DNA from: an uncultured Prevotella sp.
GTDB taxonomy: Bacteria > Bacteroidota > Bacteroidia > Bacteroidales > Bacteroidaceae
DNA length: 64,000 nt
Direction of reading: 5' to 3'
Assembly (NCBI GenBank): GCA_900550365.1
Contig: URRR01000012.1
Span: forward strand, 1 to 64,000
Shown here: positions 35,380-43,835 of the stretch, in pieces
Layout: each line of letters opens with the position of its first letter
Position numbering within the stretch: position 1 is the stretch's first letter
Notes under the pieces: model-generated
Told to the model about the DNA's origin: nothing
Databases searched by the model: none
Seen by the model: the letters and a program-made list of their open reading frames with translations, nothing else
Program-made: the position numbers and the translations under genes

Positions 35380-36117
35380 TTATTTAATGGCGAAATAACA
35401 AGTACAAATGCCGAATGTAAGACGTCTGAATTTAGCTTCAGAGAAGCCGGCTTTCTTAAATATCTTAACCATTTCCTCTCCCTGTGGAAATGATTCAATA
35501 GTGTTAATCAGATATTTGTAGGCATTCCGGTCTCTTGAAATAAGTTTTCCGTATAACGGAAGGAGTGAATGTGAGTATATCCAGAATAGCTGTTTCATTG
35601 GGAAATGTATAGGTCTGCTAAGTTCAAGGATGCTTAATTGTCCGCCTTTTTTCAGCACACGGTACATTTCTTTAAGACAAACGTCAAGATTCTGGAAATT
35701 TCTTATTCCGAAAGCAGTTGTTATGGCATCGAAACTTTCGTTTTTGTATGTAAGATGTTCGCAGTCCTCTTTCTCAAATGTTATAATCCCGCTAAGTCCT
35801 TCTTTTTCCACCTTGGCTCTGCCGACACGCATCATGCCATCAGAGATGTCAACGCCAGTGACTTTGTGTGGTCGTAGCTTTTTGGCCGACATAATGGCAA
35901 AGTCACCCGTGCCTGTGGCAATATCCAGGATATATGACGGTTTGTATGGCTTCAGTTGCCTTATTGCCGTGTTCCTCCAAAGGTAGTCAATGCCGAAGGA
36001 AAGCCGATGGTTGAGCACATCATAAGTCTTGGCAATGTTGTCAAACATCGTCTCAACCTGTTTGCTCTTTTCCTCTCCGTTGCCATACGGAGTTATACGT
36101 TCCTGCTTGTAAGACAT
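35380..36117 (-). CDS. Demethylmenaquinone methyltransferase (UbiE/MenG)
   Basis: 245 residues. It methylates demethylmenaquinone in the last step of menaquinone synthesis. It shows MFDNIAKTYDVLNHRLSFG, the SAM-binding motif DIATGTGDFAI and the family signatures VTGVDISDGMM and AFGIRNFQNLDVCLKE. Because Bacteroidetes use menaquinone only, the MenG reading is preferred over ubiquinone synthesis. Confidence 0.93.
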   Translation of the reverse strand: MSYKQERITPYGNGEEKSKQVETMFDNIAKTYDVLNHRLSFGIDYLWRNTAIRQLKPYKPSYILDIATGTGDFAIMSAKKLRPHKVTGVDISDGMMRVGRAKVEKEGLSGIITFEKEDCEHLTYKNESFDAITTAFGIRNFQNLDVCLKEMYRVLKKGGQLSILELSRPIHFPMKQLFWIYSHSLLPLYGKLISRDRNAYKYLINTIESFPQGEEMVKIFKKAGFSEAKFRRLTFGICTCYFAIK

Positions 36118-36219
36118 CTTTTATTGTGAAAAAGGCCATTTAAGTATGAACAAGAAGATAAGCCCGTGACCGTTATCTTTTTTGTCACTTAAAGCCTGTC
36201 TTCTTGTTCTTCTGTCTGT

Positions 36220-37185
36220 TTATTGGTTGTTTGTTCTATTATAGCTTTCCAGATATTCCTTTACATTCTTTTCAATACGTGCTGCAATGTCGCCTTCTTC
36301 AGCAGCTTTATCAAACTTATCACCTGTGATATGCTCGAACAGCTCAATGTAACGCTCGCTTACGCTTTCGGCGTATTCGTCTGTTATCTCTGGCATAACC
36401 TGTCCCGGCTCGTTCATGAAGTTATGTTCGATGAGCCATTGACGTACAAATTCCTTTGACAACTGACGCTGGGGCTCGCCTTTCTCAAACTTCTCTTCAT
36501 ATCCGTCAGCATAGAAATAGCGGCTGCTGTCCGGCGTGTGAACTTCATCAATGAGGTAAACTTTACCGTCACGTTTGCCGAATTCATATTTTGTATCAAC
36601 AAGAATCAGACCATGCTTAGCGGCAATCTCCTGTCCACGTGCAAAGATTTTGCGGGTATAATCTTCCATTACTTCATAGTCTTCTTTGCTGACGATTCCC
36701 TGTGCTATGATTTCTTCTTTTGAAATGTTCATGTCATGTCCCTCGTCGGCCTTTGTCGTAGGTGTGATGATTGGTTCGGGGAAGCGCTGGTTCTCTTTCA
36801 TCCCGTCGGGCAGTTTCACACCACATAGCTCGCGGCATCCCTTTTGATATTCGCGCCAGGCAGAGCCTGTGAGGATTGAACGGATAATCATCTCAACGCG
36901 GAAACCTTCACACTTGAGTCCGACTGTTACCATGGGGTCAGGAGTGGCCAGCTTCCAGTTAGGACAGATGTCTTTCGTCTGGTCAAGAAATTTTGATGCT
37001 ATCTGGTTGAGAACCTGGCCTTTGAACGGGATACCCTTAGGCAGGATTACGTCAAAAGCTGAAATTCTGTCGGTTGCAACCATGACGATAATGTCGTCGT
37101 TGATGTTGTAAACATCGCGTACTTTTCCGTGATATACGCTCTTTTGTCCATCAAAATGGAAGTCTGTTCTTGTTAACGCTTTCAT
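36220..37185 (-). CDS. purC: Phosphoribosylaminoimidazole-succinocarboxamide synthase
   Basis: 321 residues, the longer eukaryote-like form usual in Bacteroidetes. It joins aspartate to CAIR in purine synthesis. It shows VYHGKVRDVYNI, ATDRISAFDVILPKGIP with the ATP site, VRSILTGSAW-type IIRSILTGSAWREY and LIDEVHTPDSSRY. A weak hairpin lies in the 102 bases between purC and ubiE/menG. Confidence 0.96.
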   Translation of the reverse strand: MKALTRTDFHFDGQKSVYHGKVRDVYNINDDIIVMVATDRISAFDVILPKGIPFKGQVLNQIASKFLDQTKDICPNWKLATPDPMVTVGLKCEGFRVEMIIRSILTGSAWREYQKGCRELCGVKLPDGMKENQRFPEPIITPTTKADEGHDMNISKEEIIAQGIVSKEDYEVMEDYTRKIFARGQEIAAKHGLILVDTKYEFGKRDGKVYLIDEVHTPDSSRYFYADGYEEKFEKGEPQRQLSKEFVRQWLIEHNFMNEPGQVMPEITDEYAESVSERYIELFEHITGDKFDKAAEEGDIAARIEKNVKEYLESYNRTNNQ

Positions 37186-37272
37186 TGTCTTTTATTTATT
37201 AGTTAGCGGTTTGTGTGCAGCTCTGTCGGCAAAGATTTTGTTACGTGCCATACTTCACCATACTTTACTTTA

Positions 37273-38274
37273 TTACACGTTCTCCCGTTTACTTATTGTC
37301 TTGTCAGTCTGTATCCCGTATTGTTCTTTATTGTCTGATGTCCTGTCGGCATGCTCGTAAGCGTGTACTATGCGAGTTACGAGCTTGTGTCTTACAATGT
37401 CTTTTTCTTTCATATGGATAAAAGATATGCCTTCAACGTTTCCCAGTACCTTGACAGCTTCCTTTAATCCGCTCAAAGTTCCGTGTGGCAGATCAATCTG
37501 GGTAAGGTCGCCTGTTATAATCATTTTCGTGTTCCAGCCCATTCTTGTAAGGAACATCCTTATCTGTGCGGATGTTGTATTTTGTGCCTCGTCAAGTATT
37601 ACTACCGCGTCGCTTAGTGTCCGGCCACGCATGAATGCCAGAGGGGCAATCTGTATTACATGCTTTTCCATCATGTCATGTAGCTTGACAGCCGGAATCA
37701 TGTCTTCCAAGGCATCATAAAGCGGTTGCAGATACGGATCTATTTTCTCTTTCATATCTCCGGGGAGAAATCCGAGCTTTTCACCTGCTTCAACAGCTGG
37801 TCGGCTTAAGATTATTTTCTTGGCCGTTTTCTCTTTTAAGGCTTTCACAGCCAGCGCGATGCTCAGATATGTCTTTCCTGTACCTGCCGGGCCAATGGCA
37901 AATATCATGTCGTTGGTCTCGTAAGCGTCGATGAGTTTCTGCTGGTTTTCGCTTCGGCTTTTAATCGGCTTACCCGATATGTTGTAGACAATTACGTCCT
38001 TTGCCGTATCATCTTTGGTCTTTCTTCCTTTTATTATGTCAATAATGTTCTCTTCATTGATAGAGTTGTATTTTAGCACATGTAATCGTATTTTCTCAAG
38101 ATTTTCTTCAAATGAAGCCATTTGCTCTTCATCGCCGAGTACGCGTACAACGTTGTCGCGGGCTACTATTCTGAGCTTAGGATATAATGCCTTGATAATT
38201 TGCAGATGTGAATTGTTAACCCCGTAAAGCACAACGGGGTCAATATCTTCAAGTACGATATGCTTTTCTATCAA
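37273..38274 (-). CDS. phoH: PhoH family ATPase
   Basis: 333 residues from a TTG at 38274 (reads IEKHIVLEDIDP); an alternative TTG at 38286 adds four residues. The N-terminal KH-like part is followed by the P-loop domain: Walker A GPAGTGKTYLSIALAV near residue 130, the PAVEAGEKLGFLPGD stretch, the Walker B ILDEAQNTT and the GDLTQIDLP motif. PhoH proteins are ATP-dependent and linked to RNA handling under stress. It opens the run phoH, purC, ubiE/menG, aroE, purM, prfA, pyrF. Confidence 0.93.
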   Translation of the reverse strand: MIEKHIVLEDIDPVVLYGVNNSHLQIIKALYPKLRIVARDNVVRVLGDEEQMASFEENLEKIRLHVLKYNSINEENIIDIIKGRKTKDDTAKDVIVYNISGKPIKSRSENQQKLIDAYETNDMIFAIGPAGTGKTYLSIALAVKALKEKTAKKIILSRPAVEAGEKLGFLPGDMKEKIDPYLQPLYDALEDMIPAVKLHDMMEKHVIQIAPLAFMRGRTLSDAVVILDEAQNTTSAQIRMFLTRMGWNTKMIITGDLTQIDLPHGTLSGLKEAVKVLGNVEGISFIHMKEKDIVRHKLVTRIVHAYEHADRTSDNKEQYGIQTDKTISKRENV

Positions 38275-38300
38275 TTTTGCCGACAATTAAAATTATTGTG

Positions 38301-38308
38301 CAAATTTA
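38301..38308 (-). promoter_or_regulatory. -7 element of phoH
   Basis: The minus strand reads TAAATTTG, directly upstream of the two possible TTG starts of phoH. Confidence 0.6.
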
Positions 38309-38427
38309 CTGAAAATTTTTAATATCACGTTCTTTTTCCTTTTCTTTTTTATCTCATGAATAATTCTCGTCTTTTATCTTTTAATTCATGTAAATAAGCT
38401 CTTCATTTTTACAAAAGCCATTTTTTG

Positions 38428-38459
38428 TTTTGATATTCCGCTTGTTTGCATTATTTTTG
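38428..38459 (+). promoter_or_regulatory. -33/-7 promoter of the metallopeptidase-like gene
   Basis: TTTTG at 38428-38432 and TATTTTTG at 38452-38459 are 19 bases apart, with the ATG at 38495. Confidence 0.75.
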
Positions 38460-38494
38460 CATGGTTTTTTATAAGATTATATACAGATTCTGGT

Positions 38495-39472
38495 ATGTTA
38501 AGGTTACGTATTTTAATGGTTATATGTGCGTTGTGCGGACTTTGTTCTGCCGGCGCAGCAGTCACAGTAGAGAATGTTTTTTCCTTGCATTTTGTTGATT
38601 CGGTTGAAGCTGGCAGATTGCTTGCTGTTCACGACAAGTATATTGACAGTTGGGGGCGTTTTGATATAGAGGCCCGTGCCGGACAGGAAGGTGCTACGCG
38701 CGATGACTTTTTGGAGCGGATAAAAAGTTGTACGCGTAATTTTTCTGAAGCGGACAAGGACTCCCTTGTTAAAGCTTTCAGTTTTATTGACGAGCGTCTG
38801 TCTGCCGCAAATATGTTATTGCCCTTGCCTGAAGAGTTTGTTCTTGTCAAGACTACAATGGAAGAGGAGGGAGGAGCTGGTGCCTATACCCGTGGTGACA
38901 TTATATGTATTGGCGAATATGTGCTTAGGAAAGCAAATGTAAGGCAGCTTGCAACTCTTGTTGCACATGAGGTCTTTCATGTGCTGACACGTGATAATCC
39001 GGAGTTTAGAAAAGCAATGTATTCAGTTATCGGCTTTAATGTCCTTGACAATGAAATCAGTTTTGCGCAGGATGTTATCGACAGACGGATCTCCAATCCT
39101 GATGTCAACCGGTATGACAGTTATGCATGGCTGACCGTTGACGGTAAAAAAGACCGCTACACAATGGTAATATATTCAGACCGTGACTATTCAGGCGGTT
39201 CTTTCTTTAATTATATAAAGATAGGTCTTATACCGCTTGACGATAGCTTTAATCCTGTTGTGCGTGACGGTAAAACCGTTATTGTCCCGCTCGACAAGGC
39301 TTCAGACTTTTATGATAAGGTAGGGCGTAATACCGGTTATGTGATAAATCCGGAGGAGTGCCTCGCTGATAATTTTTCAATAGCTGTGTGTGGTACGGAT
39401 AAGGAGTTACCTGATCCGAAGATAACTGAACGTATAATATCACTCCTCCGTTCAAGCAAATTCAGTAAATGA
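38495..39472 (+). CDS. Secreted zinc metallopeptidase-like protein (HExxH)
   Basis: 325 residues with a signal peptide ending CSAGAA. The zinc motif HEVFH (in LVAHEVFHVLTRD) sits near residue 158, and a likely third ligand is the glutamate of NPEECLADNF near residue 290. This arrangement fits a gluzincin. I do not recognise a named family. Its stop overlaps the start of the next gene (ATGA), so the pair is probably made together. Confidence 0.7.
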   Translation: MLRLRILMVICALCGLCSAGAAVTVENVFSLHFVDSVEAGRLLAVHDKYIDSWGRFDIEARAGQEGATRDDFLERIKSCTRNFSEADKDSLVKAFSFIDERLSAANMLLPLPEEFVLVKTTMEEEGGAGAYTRGDIICIGEYVLRKANVRQLATLVAHEVFHVLTRDNPEFRKAMYSVIGFNVLDNEISFAQDVIDRRISNPDVNRYDSYAWLTVDGKKDRYTMVIYSDRDYSGGSFFNYIKIGLIPLDDSFNPVVRDGKTVIVPLDKASDFYDKVGRNTGYVINPEECLADNFSIAVCGTDKELPDPKITERIISLLRSSKFSK

Positions 39473-40350
39473 TGTTTAATTATAATGACATATTGTGGTG
39501 GAAGACACGTCTTTCGTCATTCCGCATACGCGGCAAAAAGAACAAGTTCCTGGCTACATTTTCAGCCATTGTTGTCGTTCTTGCATTGGTGCGGCTGATA
39601 TTCCCTTCGGTTGCAAAAGACAAGTCTGAGCCTGTTGTTGAGGTTAAGGCTACAGCTGAGCCTGTAAATGCCGGCAAGCCAGACACGGTGAAGTCACTTT
39701 CTCCGGCTGTAGTGCGGCCTGTAATAGCGGCTTCGGGTTTTCCTTTACCTTCTTTTTATGACGATAAAGGTAATACTGTGAAGCATCGAATAAACAGTGT
39801 TCCGGGGTTCAGCCGCACATTCCCTGATAACAATGACGTACAGCTTATTGCGGCAAATCAGAACGGCGTGAAGCCTGTTGATGACCGTAAAGATGCTGAG
39901 AACCGCAAGAAGGAGCTTGTGTTCGTAGGAGCAAGTCCTTATTATCATGTTGACCCGTTGCGCAGCAGCATTCCCTATCTTGTGCCACGGGCAGCCGTTT
40001 TACTTAATGACATTGGCCGTGCGTATTATGACAGTCTGCAAATAAAGGGTATTCCTTTGCATCAGATAATTGTGACAAGCGTTCTGCGTTCGCGTGCCGA
40101 CGTAAAAAAATTAAGGCAGCATAATGGCAATGCCACTGAAAACTCGTGCCACATGTACGGCACAACCTTTGACATTTGCTACAATCGTTACAAGACTGTA
40201 AGCCCTTCAGCAGATGAACCGCGCCGCGCCGTGCGTAACGACACCCTGAAATGGGTGCTCAGCGAAGTGCTGCGTGACATGCGTGAGAACAAACGTTGCT
40301 ATATAAAATATGAAGTGAAGCAAGGATGCTTCCACATTACGGTAAGGTGA
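39469..40350 (+). CDS. DUF5715 family membrane protein with M15-like residues
   Basis: 293 residues. One membrane segment (FLATFSAIVVVLALVRLIF) lies near residue 28, with the rest in the periplasm. The C-terminal half contains VTSVLRSRADVKKL and NATENSCHMYGTTFDI, and ends EVKQGCFHITVR. The spacing S-x-H-x6-D followed by a late H is that of M15/VanY-type D,D-carboxypeptidases, so a role in peptidoglycan cleavage is possible. DUF5715 is the closest family I recall. It overlaps the upstream metallopeptidase-like gene by four bases. Confidence 0.75.
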   Translation: MMFNYNDILWWKTRLSSFRIRGKKNKFLATFSAIVVVLALVRLIFPSVAKDKSEPVVEVKATAEPVNAGKPDTVKSLSPAVVRPVIAASGFPLPSFYDDKGNTVKHRINSVPGFSRTFPDNNDVQLIAANQNGVKPVDDRKDAENRKKELVFVGASPYYHVDPLRSSIPYLVPRAAVLLNDIGRAYYDSLQIKGIPLHQIIVTSVLRSRADVKKLRQHNGNATENSCHMYGTTFDICYNRYKTVSPSADEPRRAVRNDTLKWVLSEVLRDMRENKRCYIKYEVKQGCFHITVR

Positions 40351-40355
40351 AATGT

Positions 40356-40438
40356 AATTAAGAGTTAAGAATTAAGAGTTAAGAAAACTTGCAAACGACA
40401 ATGGCTTTTTCTTAACTCTTAATTCTTAACTCTTAATT
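40356..40438. repeat. Perfect 32-bp inverted repeat between convergent genes
   Basis: The left arm (40356-40387) is itself a doubled AATTAAGAGTTAAG word. The right arm (40407-40438) is its exact reverse complement. The 19-base loop contains AACTTGCAAACGACAATGG. The right arm reaches the last base of the clpC stop codon. It can work as a terminator in both directions, but its internal duplication suggests a mobile or expanding repeat. Confidence 0.9.
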
Positions 40439-42978
40439 TAATTGAATATCAGTTCCTCTTTTTCGGGGTTCTTGTCTATTTTTATGACGTCTCCGGCATT
40501 AAGTTTGCCGTCAAGCAAAAGCTCACAGACTCCGTCTTCGATGTAATTCTGGATGGCACGCTTCAGCGGACGTGCGCCAAACTGTACGTCATAACCTTTC
40601 ATTGCGACAAATTCCTTTGCCTTGTCAGATATGTCCAGTTTGTAGCCAAGCTCTTCAACCCGCTTGTTAAGACCTTTAAGCTCAAGGTCGATTATTTTCT
40701 TTATCGCCTCAAGGTCAAGCTGGTCAAAGGTTATGATTTCGTCAAGACGGTTCAGGAACTCTGGACTGAACTGTTTGCTGAGACTCTTCTGTATTATGCT
40801 GCGTGCATATTCCTTGTCGCTTTCGTCAAGGTTCGGACCGATGCTGCGGCCAGCAGTGAAGCCAACGCCACGGCCAAACTCCTTGAGCTGGCGTGTGCCC
40901 GCATTGCTGGTCATAATGATTACCGTGTTACGGAAGTCTATCAGACGGCCGTTACCGTCAGTGAGACGGCCTTCGTCAAGCACCTGCAGCAACATATTGA
41001 ACACGTTGCCGTGAGCCTTTTCGATTTCGTCAAGCAATACGATAGAGTAGGGGTGGCGGCGCACTTTCTCTGTCAGTTGCCCGCCTTCCTCATAACCTAC
41101 GTATCCCGGAGGCGCTCCTACCAGACGTGAGGTGTTGAAGCTCTCGCTGTATTCACTCATGTCTATACGGATAAGGGCATCGCTGCTGCCGAACATACAC
41201 TCTGCCAGTTTCTTGGCAAGATATGTCTTGCCGACACCGGTCGGGCCGAGGAACATGAAAGCACCTATCGGGTGGTTGGCCTCTTTCAGACCTACACGGT
41301 TACGCTGAATAGCCTTCACCATTTTCTCAATAGCTTTATCCTGGGCTATTACAGCACTTTTCAGCTCCTCACCCATGTTCTTCAGACGAGTGCCTTCGGC
41401 TTCGGCAATGCGCTGTACGGGCACACCGGTTATCATTGAAACTACATCGGCCACGTCGCTTTCTGTTATGATGTCACGGTTGCCGATTTCGTTGTTTGTC
41501 CATTTGTTCTGCAGCTCCTGCAGCTCAGCCTCAAGTTCTACCTGCTTGTCGCGGTAACTTGCCGCCAGTTCAAAGTTCTGATTTCTTACTGCCGCCTGCT
41601 TTTTCTCCTTTATGTAGCTTATTTCTTTCTCTTTCTCGCTGATTTCCGGAGGCATCTGTGCGTGTTGGAGGTGAACGCGTGCGCCTACTTCGTCAAGAGC
41701 GTCAATGGCCTTGTCAGGGAACGCACGGTCAGTAACGTATCGGTCTGTCAGTTTGACACACGCCAAAATGGCATCATCTGAATATGACACATGGTGGTGG
41801 TGCTCATATCTGTCCTTGATGTTGTTAAGTATGGTAACGGTCTCCTCGGCCGTGGTAGGCTCTACCATAACCTTCTGGAAGCGACGTTCCAGTGCTCCGT
41901 CTTTTTCTATTGAATTGCGGTATTCGTCAAGAGTAGTTGCGCCGATGCACTGTATAGTGCCGCACGCCAGTGCCGGTTTCAGCATGTTGGCCGCATCCAT
42001 TGAGCCGGGAGTAGAGCCTGCTCCTACAAGTGTGTGAATCTCATCGATGAAGATTATCACGTCAGGGTTCTGCTCAATCTCCTTTACGAGTGCACGGATA
42101 CGTTCCTCAAACTGTCCGCGGTACTTTGTTCCTGCCACAATGGCAGCCATGTCAAGGTTGATGATTCTCTTGTTGAACAGTACCGGCGACGTGCGGTGAG
42201 TACAGATAAGCTTGGCCAGACCCTCAACGATGGCACTCTTTCCTACGCCCGGCTCGCCTATGAGCACGGGGTTGTTCTTCTTCCTTCGGCAAAGAATCTC
42301 GGTCACACGCTGAATCTCCCGCTCACGTCCTACCACGGGGTCGAGCTTGCCTTCGGCGGCGGCCTTGGTCAGGTCAGTGCCGAAGTTGTCCAGAACGGGA
42401 GTCTTGCCCGCCGGTCTGTGTACGCTCGTAGCCGTGCCTTGGGGGCGTGCCTTCTGCGAGTTTCCTCCGTTTATGCTCAGCATGCCGTCGTCTTCATCGT
42501 CTTCCTTGTCGGGCATGTTTATGCCGTCACTGGTCTGTCCGGCCGTCTGCCGGAAGAATGACAGTGCGTATTCGTAATTCATGTTGTTAAATTCAAGTAC
42601 TTCCTTGGCACCGTTGTCAACCTGGTCGTGCAGTATCGCGAGCAACAGGTGCTGTTCGTCTACCATCTGTCTGGCCTGGATGCGCGCCTCGAGGACAGCC
42701 AGCTTGAGTATGTTGCTGGCCTTTTCGTTAAGCACAAGCTCGTGTGTGCGTAGCGGCTGCGTTATGTCTTCTTCGCGCACTTTCTGCTCAAGCTCGTCTT
42801 TTATAGATTGAAAATTGATGTCTGATTTAACGAATAGTTCATGCACAGGGCCTGTCTTGTCGCGCAGGATGCCGAGCAACAGATGCTCCGGACCTACCGA
42901 CCTGCTGGCAAGCCGTGCTGCCTCTTCGCGGCTGAAAGCCAGTATTTGTGATACTTTCGGTGAAAATTGACTGGTCAT
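40438..42978 (-). CDS. clpC: ATP-dependent Clp protease ATP-binding subunit ClpC
   Basis: 846 residues. It unfolds substrates for ClpP. Two N-terminal Clp repeats come first, then AAA+ domain 1 (Walker A GEPGVGKSAIVEG, Walker B IIFIDEIHTLVGAG), a UVR-type middle region (AVRNQNFELAASYRDKQVEL) and AAA+ domain 2 (GPTGVGKTYLAKKL, VLLDEIEKAH). The ClpP-binding loop VGF is present in GRGVGFTAG. The middle region supports ClpC over ClpA or ClpB. Confidence 0.95.
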   Translation of the reverse strand: MTSQFSPKVSQILAFSREEAARLASRSVGPEHLLLGILRDKTGPVHELFVKSDINFQSIKDELEQKVREEDITQPLRTHELVLNEKASNILKLAVLEARIQARQMVDEQHLLLAILHDQVDNGAKEVLEFNNMNYEYALSFFRQTAGQTSDGINMPDKEDDEDDGMLSINGGNSQKARPQGTATSVHRPAGKTPVLDNFGTDLTKAAAEGKLDPVVGREREIQRVTEILCRRKKNNPVLIGEPGVGKSAIVEGLAKLICTHRTSPVLFNKRIINLDMAAIVAGTKYRGQFEERIRALVKEIEQNPDVIIFIDEIHTLVGAGSTPGSMDAANMLKPALACGTIQCIGATTLDEYRNSIEKDGALERRFQKVMVEPTTAEETVTILNNIKDRYEHHHHVSYSDDAILACVKLTDRYVTDRAFPDKAIDALDEVGARVHLQHAQMPPEISEKEKEISYIKEKKQAAVRNQNFELAASYRDKQVELEAELQELQNKWTNNEIGNRDIITESDVADVVSMITGVPVQRIAEAEGTRLKNMGEELKSAVIAQDKAIEKMVKAIQRNRVGLKEANHPIGAFMFLGPTGVGKTYLAKKLAECMFGSSDALIRIDMSEYSESFNTSRLVGAPPGYVGYEEGGQLTEKVRRHPYSIVLLDEIEKAHGNVFNMLLQVLDEGRLTDGNGRLIDFRNTVIIMTSNAGTRQLKEFGRGVGFTAGRSIGPNLDESDKEYARSIIQKSLSKQFSPEFLNRLDEIITFDQLDLEAIKKIIDLELKGLNKRVEELGYKLDISDKAKEFVAMKGYDVQFGARPLKRAIQNYIEDGVCELLLDGKLNAGDVIKIDKNPEKEELIFN

Positions 42979-43023
42979 GTAACTCTCCTGTTTTTATCTT
43001 TTTACTATGTATCGTGCAGCCTT

Positions 43024-43064
43024 GAAGTCTGATGCGGTGGCCGTGCCGTAACGCGGTACGCCGC
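43024..43064 (-). other. Hairpin in the clpC mRNA leader
   Basis: ATGCGG and CCGCAT enclose a second pair CGTGCCG/CGGTACG (one G-T pair). Together they can form one interrupted stem in the leader of about 100 bases between the clpC promoter and start codon. A regulatory role is possible but not shown. Confidence 0.4.
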
Positions 43065-43084
43065 ATATATCTGCTTCTCGTGTG

Positions 43085-43092
43085 CAAAGATA
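43085..43092 (-). promoter_or_regulatory. -7 element of clpC
   Basis: The minus strand reads TATCTTTG, 106 bases before the clpC ATG at 42978, giving an unusually long leader for this window. Confidence 0.6.
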
Positions 43093-43328
43093 CGCATTTT
43101 ATTTTATACAAATATTGTGCCAATCATTTTTATTGGCTATTTTTAATAATTCGGTAAAAGCGCTGACGCATGCGGTCTAAAGTCCGGAGCATGTATGTCT
43201 TGCGGTATATGGTTTGCCATGATGTTAAGTGTCTTGCTTTTTCCGTTGTCATTTTGTCACCCGTCTTGTGTACGCCAAATTGGTTGAAATAGACAATTAG
43301 ACTGTTGCTTGACTGCTTGTTGTGGGGT

Positions 43329-43504
43329 AAAAACGGTCGCGTTTTGTCCTGTTTTGCCTCTTTCGGCGCCGGCTTTGCAGGCTTTTTGCGATGTGGCAGG
43401 CGGCTTCCGGCATTGCTGTTAACGGTCAATGCAGGCCTTAAAGGCCGTCTTTTATGCTCTGGTTGACGGTCTTTCGCTGTCTTGTCGGCTCTTGTTTGCT
43501 GCAC
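43329..43504. repeat. 22-nt intergenic tandem repeat, locus E (about eight decayed units)
   Basis: The best units start at 43439 (TAAAGGCCGTCTTTT) and 43461 (GGTTGACGGTCTTTC), with spacers ATGCTCT and GCTGTCT. Stepping back by 22 bases gives recognisable units at 43417, 43395 (spacer GCATTGC), 43373 (spacer GCGATGT), 43351 and 43329, and forward one at 43483. This is the longest and most decayed locus, in the gap of 857 bases between divergent clpC and glycogen synthase genes. Confidence 0.7.
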
Positions 43505-43778
43505 ATATTGTGCTTCGTGTCTGTATGTTGTTGAGCCTCATGTTGTTACAGTTGCACACCTGTATTTGCCGTATTTTTGCCGACAGTTAAGTTTTTCAGA
43601 AATAACGCCGTTCTGGAGCGTCTCGAAAAATCAGAAAGTAAGCATTCGCAGGTATCTTGAAACAATATGACAAAACGGCTGTGTAGCTGTATTGTTTTCA
43701 CTTCCGGATGCGTATTCAAAATACATCTTCATGTATATCAAGAAAACGGGAGTTTTATAAATTTTTTTATAAAGCACT

Positions 43779-43809
43779 TTTTGTTTTGTAAGAAAAATTC
43801 GTATCTTTG
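43779..43809 (+). promoter_or_regulatory. -33/-7 promoter of the glycogen synthase gene
   Basis: TTTTG at 43779-43783 and TATCTTTG at 43802-43809 are 18 bases apart, with the ATG at 43836. Confidence 0.75.
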
Positions 43810-43835
43810 CACGCATTATTTTAAGATACAATACG

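Noticed and set aside
43130..43504. Minus-strand open frame of 124 codons upstream of clpC
   Set aside because: It runs through the 22-nt repeat locus E and reads as low-complexity basic sequence; no promoter element was seen.
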